DNA of 64,000 nucleotides from Echinococcus granulosus (lineage: Eukaryota > Platyhelminthes > Cestoda > Cyclophyllidea > Taeniidae). Positions 1-34,400 of the stretch are shown here, one piece after another. The DNA is taken from the NCBI RefSeq assembly GCF_000524195.1, contig NW_020170410.1, positions 190,204 through 254,203 on the forward strand. The letters run 5' to 3'. A model generated the notes under the pieces. That model did not search any database. It was not told the DNA's origin and saw only the letters and a program-made list of their open reading frames with translations. The position numbers and the translations under genes were made by a program. The number at the start of each line of letters is the position of its first letter. Position 1 is the first letter of the stretch.

Positions 1-287
1 GAATGGTCCCCGCTACACCTTGTTTCCTCCAGCTTAGCTGTTTGAGTAGATTTTTAGCATATGAAATTAGATCGTAATTAATTTGTAAGACGCATTAATA
101 AACCGTTTGTACGGTGTGCTTATCGCGACGGGAGGTGCTCTGAAGTTATTTGCCGTGTTTCTTACTAATGAAGGACACAGCTGATGCAATTTCACTTATT
201 TTGACTATGTTTTGGTTTTCTTTAGCTCCGAACGTGGTGTTCTTCACGCAACAAAGCGTCTAAAACCCTATTTTTGTAAATATTTAG
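1..287 (+). other. Intron part of WDFY3 at the left edge
   Basis: No open coding stretch with family similarity is seen before the acceptor that ends at 287. This is read as the 3' part of a WDFY3 intron, so upstream exons (about the N-terminal third of the protein, by comparison with a human length near 3,500 residues) lie outside the window. Confidence 0.6.
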
Positions 288-22800
<22,513 letters not shown>

Positions 22801-23167
22801 GGAAGAATCGATATAACGATACTTCTTTGTACATTTTTTCCTCTCTCTCCCTCCCTGTACATTTCCACCCTTCACATGATCAAGGACAACCACCCTACTG
22901 AATTATTTTATAAGTAGGCGTGTTCACGTGTTAATTAATTGGATATTCACCCCGTTTCTGCTGTAAAAGTCTACTTTCTCAATGTGATAGTGCAAAGCTC
23001 TCGCTATGACTTCTCGTTTCAAATCGATTTATTTCTTCCTTCTATTCTGCTCTTTTTCTTTAAACCTATTTTTCCTTTTAAATTGACTCATTGCCGTCGC
23101 TTACTTGTCTGTTACTAAGTTTACCTTTGATCAAAATGAAGATAACAACGGTCAACCTGTTAAATGA

Positions 23168-23173
23168 AATAAA
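23168..23173 (+). terminator. Polyadenylation signal of WDFY3
   Basis: AATAAA 368 nt after the WDFY3 stop codon, with T-rich sequence further on. It is the first canonical signal downstream of the stop, implying a 3' UTR of roughly 0.4 kb. Confidence 0.6.
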
Positions 23174-23859
23174 AACTTTCTTCAAGACATTGTGTTAAAA
23201 TTTTGCGGTTCTTGAATGATTGTAAAATCTGTTTCAATGTTAAACAGAAGAAGGGGTGTTTTTACTTTGGAAAATTTCGAGACGATTTTAAATCAAATGT
23301 CTTCACCATCGCTGCCTCGTATCTAAAAAATGGATGAAAAAGTCATGCGAACTGTCACCCAGATTGATGCGTCAAGTTGTGCATGGGTAGTACCTTCTGG
23401 TCCTGCTTATTTGACCTTCAATGGGAAACTTCCAGACCATGCTCTCCGTCTGTGTCCCACCACACATACACACATCAATTACAGTCTCCTGGGTATGAAG
23501 TGGTGCGTGCCTTAGAGGTTGTGGGATGATCAGTGAATCGTTTGGGGTTTGTAGTGTTTTTGTTTTTGCTTAGCGGCCACACAAACAAACAACTTACAAA
23601 TGGCACGTTTTATAACGCAATTGAAGGAAGTAAAGACCAAGTGGATTGTCTTTGAAGCCTACTGGCCCCCACTGGTTAATGCATAGCATGTGAAACCAAT
23701 TTCTTCAGCAATTAACATTGACTTTCTTAGGTGGTGTAGGTGTAATTGAATCGCCTCACTATCACTAAAAGTCATTGACACCCTAATCTCGATGCCTAAT
23801 TCTTCATGATCAAGAAGAGAGGGGTCGCCTTCAATAGGATGCATCTAACCTGATGTCAA
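23174..23859. other. Convergent intergenic region WDFY3 / lipid carrier
   Basis: About 690 nt separate the two convergent genes. It holds a small (CA)-rich patch near 23460 and a 61-codon minus-strand reading frame (23659-23844) that does not join the last lipid-carrier exon in a compatible phase. No canonical minus-strand AATAAA was seen, so the exact 3' end of the lipid-carrier gene is open. Confidence 0.4.
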
Positions 23860-25472
23860 CTATCCTTTGGCGGTACGACCTGCTGCCACACCTTTTCCAA
23901 ATGTTACGCAGGCTTTATGAGAATCTTCTACAGCTTTGATGAGGTGTTTGAGTTCGCAAAGCAGACAGCCCTGGACTCACATCAGGTTCCACCGACACTA
24001 TGATATGATTGTTTAAAATGGGAAGTATGGGTCTTATTGTAGAACCATTACAATAACGTCTCGAAATACGACAAGCTCTTGTTTATAGCATTAACAATTG
24101 CAATTTGGTTCCAATAACTTTACTTGAATGGCTGTTCAGAGGCTCAGGGGATCTTAATTCTACGTGATCGACCCTAATAGCCATGAATATCCACTTACCG
24201 TAGCATGGATTTCTGACATATCCCCTGCCAATACAACTTGCTAGAGCAGTATGAGCGTCGTAGATCGAGTCCCTAGAGAATGCACAGTCGCCTTTTTTGC
24301 AGAACGGATTTGAGATGAAAGCCAGCTGCATAAAGGGTGCACGTGGGCACTCCTCCTCGTTGGACGCCAGTCCACTGAAGAGGCTCTCCACAATATACCT
24401 CTTTACAGCAGTGTTCTACAAAAGCGGTTGGTAAAGTCTAGACGGTGATTCAGGTAGACCAGTTAAAACAACCTCCTTTTGCTTTTCAAAATTTGTGATT
24501 TAACCTTTAAAACGGTGGAATGGGGCACTACCACTGCCACCTATGCCGGTAGTTTCCACCTGGACTTGTATTGAAGCTACTTCTAGGCTCTCATCCTATT
24601 AATTTTTTAATTGGCTTACTCATTTCAATTTCTTTTTCTCCTTGGTTTTTTGAAATGTGGGCAAGCTTGAAAATCTGTTACGTATGATTATAATCCAATC
24701 TATTTGGATAAATCAAACTCCTCCCTTACATCGAAATCACGCATTAATCCTATTCTTAGACAAACGATTTCTTTTGGGACTCAGTTGTAACACAGCGACT
24801 TTACACCGTGTTTAATGATAAATTCTGCTACCTGACAATAATCACGCAGATTTTTCAACCACTTTTTATGACGTCCTTTTGACTTCAGCCAGTCCGAAAT
24901 CATGATATCGGGGTGCCCTTTGCGATGCGATAGTCCCAGTGCCCCCTCCAGGAAGCCGTGCCATCGATGACCTACTTCAAGAAGGAGGATTCGCTCCTGA
25001 CGGTAGAAGGTAAGAGTAATATCCTGAACTTCATCATGGAGTTGCCAGGAGATAGCAGTTCTTTCCACTGTCAAGTTAGTCCCTCCAACTAATTCAAAAG
25101 TGTTTGAGTCGCTCTCACGGCCTTCCTTCTTTATCTATTTATTCATTAAATAGATGATTAAAAACACCGCTGACTATAAAATTCAAGTCAAAAATTGCAA
25201 TCATTCGGATTTTAAGATTTCCAGTCAACATCAGTCTCTAAAATATCATCTTACCGATCCTTGTTCAGTTACAGTGATGCTTGCATGGTTTTTGTAGTAC
25301 GTAAATTGCGCTCCGTCTGCACCAAATTCAACAGTAACAGCGATTTCATCCCTTAGTACATCGTAGACCAGGACCAGAACTTCATCTACATTCGCTTCAA
25401 AGCTTATCAAGCGTTTGTCAAAGGTAATTATGCGAGATTTGCCCGCTGTATCAAGGAAGAGCCAGGATTTGT
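23860..25472 (-). other. Cys-containing C-terminal vWD-like region of the lipid carrier
   Basis: The last four exons encode WLFLDTAGKSRIITFDK, then HGFLEGALGLSHRKGHPDIM, then a Cys-containing block with NPFCKKGDC and NPCY plus a final short exon reading into TAG at 23860-23862. The layout resembles the von Willebrand D-type tail of apolipophorins and vitellogenins, but the match is by pattern only. Exon 24832-25023 was chosen because it alone keeps phase on both sides. Confidence 0.5.
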
Positions 25473-28400
25473 CTAACAAAGGAGGAGAAAGCAGTTGCAA
25501 TTAAGAGTCTTTTAGATTATGATCTGGACAAAGTTGATATAATGCTCACATTTTGAAGGATGCTGGAGTTGTTTGCTAATCAAAGCCACCGTCCTCATTG
25601 CTGCCCTGAGTTGGCTTGCAACTACGGCGAGTTCGGATAGCCTCCTTTCTAGGTCATTCTAAAACGGAGTTCTCAAAAATTAAATAAGTTTTGAATGATA
25701 CTAGAGAATTACATGGCTGTTGTCAAGTCTGGATTTTGAGACACGCTCTATTTTTCTCTCATAACTATGAATAGAAGGTGTGTTTGCCATTGAGAATGTC
25801 GTGTGTGTGTGCGCCATACCTCTGTGAGAGGGACGCCCGCAAACCTTGCGGACGCGATGCCAGCGGTAGTTCGAAGCCATAGCGGAAGGAAAGCTGTGGA
25901 ATTCACTGTAATTTTGCTCAGATTTGTCGTGAAGGTGTTCACATCCACACTGTCATATAGCGAGAAGGGGGTGTAGAAACTTGTGATGAAGGACTCAAGC
26001 AAGGGCCGCATCATTCTCTGTCCACATTTCTGCAATAATTAATTAATTAATAATTCCTCTACAAGATACACACCTATTGTTCACCTCCTTAATCTCCGTG
26101 CACCAGCGTCTTTTACAACCTACGAAACATGTTTTTGTGGCCTTGTGATGCTTCTCCTAGCTGAACATTGAGCCTCCATTTGGGCTTGTTGCTTTTCATT
26201 CAGCTACATTAGCCGGAAAAAAATGGTTTGTATATATTCATATCTTATTGGCTAACTTTGGCTCCGCCCGGGTGAGTTGTGTCCGACGTCTTTTATCTCC
26301 CGCAAGCTCTACAACTGCTTCCACCATGACCCTTAAGGAGGCCTAAGGCTGGGATAAAAGGCATAAAAGTGGGTAATATCGCGATTCCTTGACTCTGTTG
26401 AAACTCAAAAAGGCCTCCTTGGTTTTTGATTTTGCGGTTACCTTAACTTACTCTGCCTCACTGGTTAATGACGAAGTGCAATTGATACTGAACGAAAGAA
26501 ATCACCTTTAAAACTTCAAAAAGAGATTACAGGGTGATCAAAATTAAAGTAGAAGGCTCATGAGCTCAGAGTTTTAAACGCCTAGACTATTATAGACAAC
26601 GGACAGTGGAAGTGAATCATTTGAATCAGCCTCACCTCAGCTTTTGTTGCAGCCGTAATGGGCGTGAAAGTATCCTCATCAACTTAAAGATGCGTTGATA
26701 GGTCAAATGTAGTTAAATGACTCAAAATGGAAGTTATAGGGTGTTAATTTACAAGAAGATCGGAATTACTTCTTGTTTCACTCACAAGTACGTTTGAACC
26801 ACTTTCCTTCACCTCCGAAACGAATGTCGACACACCATCACGCAAATGTTTGACTTCGGTTATATTCTGAGAAAGCTTATCACAGGCATTGTTGAGCGTG
26901 TTACAGGCATCCTTAATGACGGATTTCAGGACGTTTAACTTTTTGCTGATTCCAGCTACGAAACTTTCTGTAATAAAAAAAAAGAAATTTTACACAGACT
27001 GGGTGGAGTTTCTTAGAGAGAAATGCTTAAAATAATGGCTTACGCATTGTTTTTTGATGAATCCAAAAGCACAATCTGACAACCCTCTTGACACCTTTAG
27101 CGCATTTCCGAGCCCAAGTGTCAATGGACTGAAGGACTTTTGTGACCCTCTCAGGGTTGTAGAGCTTGCGAGGATCAAAATTCTGTAAAGTAAATGAGTG
27201 TGTAAAAGTTATTTCATAATAGAACGTAGTCTAGCTACATGCACATGGGATATTCTAGCTGGAAAAAGGCACAGTTGACTTGGCATGTTTGACCACCCGT
27301 CTATACATCTTTGTCATTAACTCATCTCACCATCTGACTGTATCATTAATTCGTCTGCCTGTTTTCTATGATTTTTGTGCATTGATTCATTCATCCATTC
27401 TTTTGCTACTACATCCATTAATCGTCACAGCATTCTAACTGATATTTTGAATAACTATAAAATACTTGCATCAATAAGTCTGCTCATTTGATCAAGGACG
27501 CTGATGATCTGATTGTGTATTGTTTCAATCCGTTCCGCGAGAGTAGCGTTAGAAACGTTTCCGAGGCCGATTACCAATGGACCGTCAAGAGACACTATCA
27601 GGTCCTTGAAATACTGCACTGTCGATAGCCATGTCTCCTCCAATGCCGTCTGATTGAGGAGATCCTTCAGTTCGCTGGCCTCTTCCACCACCAGACTTAT
27701 CAGATTTTCCTCCAACTCTGCCATGAAAACTGGAATTTTGGAGGCTGTCAAGCTTTTCACTCCACCAAACTGAAAACAAACAACAGTCATGTTAAGTAGG
27801 TTAGAAAAAAAGTAAGAAAGCCCCAGCCAGAAAGAGGCTATCACGCAATGCCTAAGAAAATAACTCGCAGACCCACCAGAAGCTCAACTAGAGCTCCAGC
27901 CCTCCAGTAACCATCCAATTCGTATGCTCCGCTTTGTTCGTCCAATTTTGTAGACAGCTCGGTGTCAAGCACAATTTCTCCCTCGTTGTAAATGTGCTGC
28001 AGGTTTCCTGCAATATTCAGCAAGCTTGACCCATTGCCCTGCAACACAGCCTCTACAAGGGCAAAAATTGTTTTAGCATGTGTGATGTTTTCAATTTTTC
28101 TAGATTCCATTTCTAATCTCGATAGTCCTAGTGTTTCATCCTGACTAATCATGGATCACCACCACTGCAAAGATGCACAACTATTTTCAAAGAACATCTT
28201 CTAATAAATTACTTGAACTAGAAGTCATTATTATTTCCGAGAATGGTTTTGTCTATGGTCTGCAATCAGTTTAGGATGTACCTGCTTGAGCGGTTTGCAC
28301 ACTGACAAAAAGCTTCATGGGATTCGCTGAGGCGCGGAACTCCGCCTCCATTCGCACTGTTCCTTCTCTGTACTGCAGTGCAATGCTGCCCACAGCTGCG

Positions 28401-31400
28401 TTTGGTTGCGATGCACGTGACATCCCAAAGATCACGTTGTTGTTGAACTAAGTAAGATGAGAAAAAGATGGTAATCTTCCCACTCATTGATATCCAAAAT
28501 TGTATATTAAAACACGTACGTTCAAATAGACTCTTTTACCAGGGATGCGTTCGAAGTACATTTGTCCATTCTTGCCATCAACGCTTATGGTGGAATCTAT
28601 TAAGAAGCTTTGGGAGTATATTTACAGAGCTTACTTATAGTTTTTCGAATGACACTTTCATAACGAATTGCGTCAACCACAAATGATCGTCCATTTCGAT
28701 TGAGTGTAATGATAATTTGCGTCCGAAATTGGTCCAGTGGTGTTTTAAAAATCAACAACTCTACCACTGGTGTCGACAACGCATCTCCTCGTCCTCGGTG
28801 CAATCTAAAGGCTTTCCGCTTTGAATCCTTCACGAAGGCAAGGGTTACAGGTTCCTGAAAGGACCAAGAACAGATGCAACCCATCTGCCGGTATTATTTT
28901 TAAGCAAACGGTACGGACTGGCACCTACCTTTAACAGATACGAATTAATCTCCAATTTATTATCATTTCCGAAAGTGCCTTCAAGATACTTTATGACGGC
29001 TCCACTTCGAAGATTCTTGGTTCGTATGTAGTAGACTTTTCCCTCCTTCCCAAAATCGATGCGTCTTTCAAGATCTTCGAGAGCAAAGAACTGTTTGCCA
29101 AATGTTGCCAATAAAAGATTTCCTTGTCGACGATTCCATGCTATTTCTGTGACGACTGCATCCTGTTCGCGATCCACCCAAGCACCGAATCCGATGTCTC
29201 GATCTTTTGACGTTAAAAACAGTGCCCGTGGAATCCTTTCTGTGAATTCCGTCTCCACAATGATGGACTCTATGCGTCCGAATTTTGGTAAGATCATACT
29301 AAAGAATAGGTTTAGTTGAGCTAGCTTGCTAGCATCACCGCCTAGCAAAATTGATATGCAATCTTCCTTTTCATCAGCGCATCCACTCTTGACAAAGCTC
29401 AGCTTCTCACCTTGAACAAGACTGGTGAGCCTTAAATCATCCACTGTATCAATAATGTTGACTTTGTTAGAGAGAGCCAGGTAGACTTCCTCCTTAGAGC
29501 CAAGCAGAGTTCTCACCTCAATTTGAATCGGCTCGTGGACCTGTAGCACTGTTCTCCAAGCCTTCTCCCTCCCCAGATCGTAAGCCAGCCGGAAAACAAC
29601 AGGAATAGGCAGACTCGGCAGACTGAAGGTCACCATAGAGGAAAATGGATTGACGAGTTCAAAACCCACTGCGTGATCATCAAGTCGAAGTAGATAGGTC
29701 TTTAGCTGAGAGTAGCCTTCCTCCTTATTTGTGTGTGGCAGGAGACTCAGAAGGTAGCCTGCATCAGTTTTTAGAATGAACTCGTGCTCACCGAGCGATT
29801 CAGTCAATGATTTGAGCACCATATCGATAGCTCGCAGACTGGGCGTGTTTGAAATCTTGAACATCATAGAGGCGATAGAATCACTACCAGTGGTTATTTT
29901 TCCATTCAAATCAAGAGTAAAGCCGTCATTATTGCGGACAAGACTTCCATCCCCTTCTATTTTCCCCACTACTTTATCGTTCATTAGAAGGGTCAGCTTG
30001 ACTTCACCAGTAGATTCACCATGATGGGAGAAATTGAGGAGAAGAGCATGTTTGCTATCAACATGCACTTCCATCAAGGTAGTCCCAGTTGAAATGCGAT
30101 CAAAACCAGCGACAAGATAGTCGGTAATACCCTTAGATGCCTTCGTGTTCTTCAACACTAGAGTGTAGTTGTTTGGTTTACTGCATTTAAAGTCATAATC
30201 GTAGTTCATCTCGCTGCCGAAAGAACAGTTGTGTATAGTGAAGACTTTGATAGGACCGTTTGGTAAGTAAGGGGAGTCAATATCTACATTAATGGTTAGT
30301 ACAGAACCGTCTTTAGAAAGTCGGAATACGCTCCGCTCTTTGTGCAGTGATCCACTGGCCTCCTTGATGGAAAGTCTAGTCTCAATTAATCGCAAATCTT
30401 CACCCGTCTTCACACTAAACTCACAATCGCCCAAAATCGGTTCAGTTTTGAAAAAGCCTTTCACATCGAATTTCGCGATTGCCATCTCCTGTGGCATAGT
30501 CTGACTTGATACCTTCAACCGCATACATTTCAAACCTTTGAAGGTATGAGCCGGTGCGAAATAAACAAGGAGATGTGGATGCTTATTCTTTGTGGCGACG
30601 ACCTCCGCTTTTAGTAATTTCTTTTTTTTCTTAACGACTTCAATTTCCATGTCGATGGAGGGTGTCGAACTGAACTCACCTTTGTATTCGAGTTCCAAGG
30701 CAAAATCGTGAAGTCTGGCATCTAATTCTACTTCCCAAATATCGGCCTTGCGTTGAACTTCAAATTTCCCTTGATGAACCAGCGTCTCTCCCACGGAGGC
30801 ATTCGCATTGGTGAAGAATCCATTTGCACAAACTTCGTAATTCACCTTGGCTGCAATGACGGTTTGATTGTCATCTGGCAGTACCCATGATATCTCCACG
30901 GTTCCACCTTTCTTAGATTTGTCTATCTGCGCCTTCAGAGTTGCCTGCGAACCTACCACGCCACGTCCAAGATACTTCCTCCAATTAAGTAGCACATTAC
31001 CTTCCAGCTCAAGGGAACCTCCTTTGGCATCCTCCATCTCGTACATGTACAAACCCTCAAGCATCTCGTAGCCAAAAGCTTTCCCCATGTTGGTATCCTC
31101 AGCGTAAATCTGAATTTCACCACCTCTAGTGTGCGGGTTCATTGTGCGGCTGATGCCGTAGCGGAAAGGCATTCCTGGCGGCGTTGCTCGATTTTCGTTC
31201 CATTCACCTTGTTGCTCTACTCTGAATATCTCATCAGTGAAAGTCCAGGAAACCTGTGTCTTATAGAGGAATCCTGTGAAGTTTTGCAACGGTGTTCCCG
31301 GGTGAAGTGAACACAGAAGTGAGAGTTCACCAGACTTACTATCCTTCTCACAGCTTTTTATTACCTTGAACTTGAATTCGTCATCCAGGTGAGTCCGAAC

Positions 31401-34400
31401 GAATAGATCTACCTGTTCAAGATCTTTTAAATCGCTTTGAATATTCAGTTTTACGGTGGTTGATTTATTGGCTACCAGACCATGAACAGAGCCCTTAAAG
31501 GTGATCGAAAAGAATCGGCCTAATCCACTTGAAATGTAGAATTCAAAGCCACGTTTCAAAGAATCCACTATCAATAAGCCTCTGGCGTCAATTGCAGTCT
31601 TGCCACCTCTTTCCACTTCGAAGCCAGAATCAAGCGAAAATCCTCTTATGGTTGGCAGATCCACTTGCAAGCGGAACTTGGGGGCATTTGATAGGACCAG
31701 TGCGGTTGTGGCTACTGTTGCACCGTCAGAAATTCTCTTTACATAAGACCAATCATCTAGTTCACTTTGGGAGATATCAAAACTTCTGTACACATCATAG
31801 CGATGTTCAGTTCCAATGTAAACACTTGAGTTCACAGATACTCGGATTTTCCCATCAACAAATTGCAGAGTATAAGGCGACTCTATGCGAAACTCAAAGC
31901 CGTTAGCACTGAGTAGGTGAAGAGACTGGTGGTACTTGTCAACATCAATGCTCTCCTTGAATTTGTAAACCCATTTGTCACCACAGAGCACTTCACCCTC
32001 GAGTCTCTTTTCAAATCCATCATTGTCCAAGTACATACTTATCTTGCCAGATTTGCCCTGACACACAAGAGGGTGACGAAGACTTGCATTGAAGTGTCCA
32101 TCAGTCACAACAAAGGCATCCGTGCTCAAATGGCCACTGATTTTCAGGAGAAGCTGTAATCATTTATGAAAATTTAAACGCCGTTTCATAGTTCTGTGGG
32201 CGTGGTAATCAAGCACCCATTAGTACGCCTAATGCTAACGATTCATTATATTGTTTTAATATTTTGATTCGTTTTAAATCATTATTATTGCGGATCACAT
32301 AACCACTGTTGCAGAGATATGATCCCATTTGCCTCTGACCATTAAACTCTACCTTTTTATTTCTCTTCATTACACCGTCGAGTGTATAGGTGAATCCATT
32401 AACATGGGATGGCCGTCTCTTGTAGCCCACTCTAAGCCCAGCTTCATAGACGTGGATCCAGTGCTGCGTGTCGATAATCCACGAAGAGCTGTCCTCGGAT
32501 ATCCGCATAGCCGAGGAACCCAAAGCCCAGGTGTTTTGACTTAAGGCGAAAAAATATTCAGATTATAAGAAGCATGAAAAGTCACTTTTTGACGCTAAGC
32601 AAGAGCCAAAACTTTTGGAAATATACAGAGGGAGTCTAGAAGAACGTAGTTGAAGGGGAAATATCAAGTTTAGGGATGCCAAATTAACTTACGCTTGACC
32701 ACTTTTCACAGACAAGAATCTGAAAGAAAGTAAATCACAAATTTTATTAATAAGCCCTATTTTAAGGATCTTCCCTGAAACATGTTAATAACAAATAGTT
32801 GCACACTAAACTTCTAAAATAACGTTTAAATTGGCATTCAGTGACAGAATAATTCATTAAAAACATATTATTAAGTTTGGTGTTGTCCTGGAGTTTTGTT
32901 TACACAGTCAAAATAAAATACTTTGATATCTCAAAAGCATTTGGACTTCACATTTGTTGTTTGACCAGTCGGAGGCAAACTGCTTTTAATGAATTAAAAC
33001 ACAAAACAACAAGAAGTAAAAGGGAATAACTAACTGCGTACAATTTTCAGAATAATGAAAAAGAACTTGTGGACATCAGTATGAAAAGATAATCAGAGAG
33101 GAGGTTAGATTCATTACTATCTTTATTTTAGACTGTCACATTGTTAGTCATGGATGAGGATAATCCATGACCCAAAAACGATGTGATTTTCACCTGATTA
33201 GGTGAAAGCACAAAAGCCATTATTATGTTTCTCTACTTTAAATCTCAGTGTAAAAATAGTCTACAGTGGCTCTTACCAGTTAGAAAGCATGGAACATTAG
33301 AATCTGGCCAGATTTGGATTGTAATTTGCACGGTAACTCGACAAATGTAATTCAAGTGATGTAAGGTTCAAAGCTCTACTATTAACGGGTAATATCGTGA
33401 ACGAAGCTGAAACATAAATCTGTCGCCGTAGGAACATCGCAACGTAAATTTAATTTTTACTCTCCTCTGGTACTCACATACTATCTCAAAGTCATAAATG
33501 AAAGTAAAAGTCATTTCAGTAGTAAGGTAGCGCAAAATCACGTACAAGGAATAGTTGTAGATAGGCGTATAAGACAGTAGGTGAGGAACACCAAGATTAT
33601 TGATCGCGACGGCTTTACCCGTCCACTTTTTCTTGGTATTTTCCTTATCAACTTGGAGACTAAACAAAGCAATATAATTCCTCGGTGCCCAGTTCATTTG
33701 CATCTCGAGTAGAATCGCCTTCTTATATGTCGGCAACTGTAGTTCACTTGTGTGTTTCACTTGGGTAGGTGTAGCGAACTCAGTACTCGCTAAAATGTTT
33801 GGCAGAATCGTGTTTTAATTAATTGGGCGTCTCATTCTGCTTGATTTTCCAACGTTAAGCATTAACAAGGAGAGGCATTTTCCATGAAAATGCCCTTTCT
33901 TTCGGTCGCTTCAAATGCAAATGAATAGGGATTCGCCCAAGCAAATATGATAACGTGCAATTTTATTATCTGATTTGAAAAAGTGGGTGTTGTTAAAAGA
34001 TTATAACAAAGTTTTTTGTATATACTTGCCAATCAATTAATACTTCATAAAACCACCAAGATGGTTTTATTAAATCATAAAATACCCAATATCACCTAGA
34101 AAGTATTAGGGGACACCATATTTGTTGCCCCTGAAAATTGCTGGATGGCATTTATTCCAACCCAGGATTTTTGCGAGTGTTAAAACATTCACTTTAACTC
34201 GAAATAGTACAAAAGTGTTGTTTTTGAACTTTTACTTGGCAGATTTCTTTGCTCTTGACTTAAAAATAAGCTGACGCTGAGATCAATTGCTGTACCAAGC
34301 ATTGCTCGAGGTACGTTCATCACGCAAATTCATGAGCCAGTTTAAGAGGAGTGCAAAAAAAATGAACCTTACACTTGAATATAAACGGTAAAATGTTGCT

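Noticed and set aside
23659..23844. 61-codon minus-strand frame as a further lipid-carrier exon
   Set aside because: Neither candidate acceptor gives a phase compatible with the preceding exon; the upstream exon reads into its own stop at 23860.
25801..25811. (GT)n microsatellite
   Set aside because: Only about five units, inside a lipid-carrier intron; too short to be notable.
28282..28290. A third GC-AG intron at the end of lipid-carrier exon 28282-28447
   Set aside because: A standard GT donor at 28281 with an acceptor at 28128 also keeps the frame, so a GC donor is not needed.
29059..31906. Several plus-strand frames of 67-125 codons
   Set aside because: They are shadows antisense to the 3.2-kb lipid-carrier exon, with no splice context or recognisable motifs.
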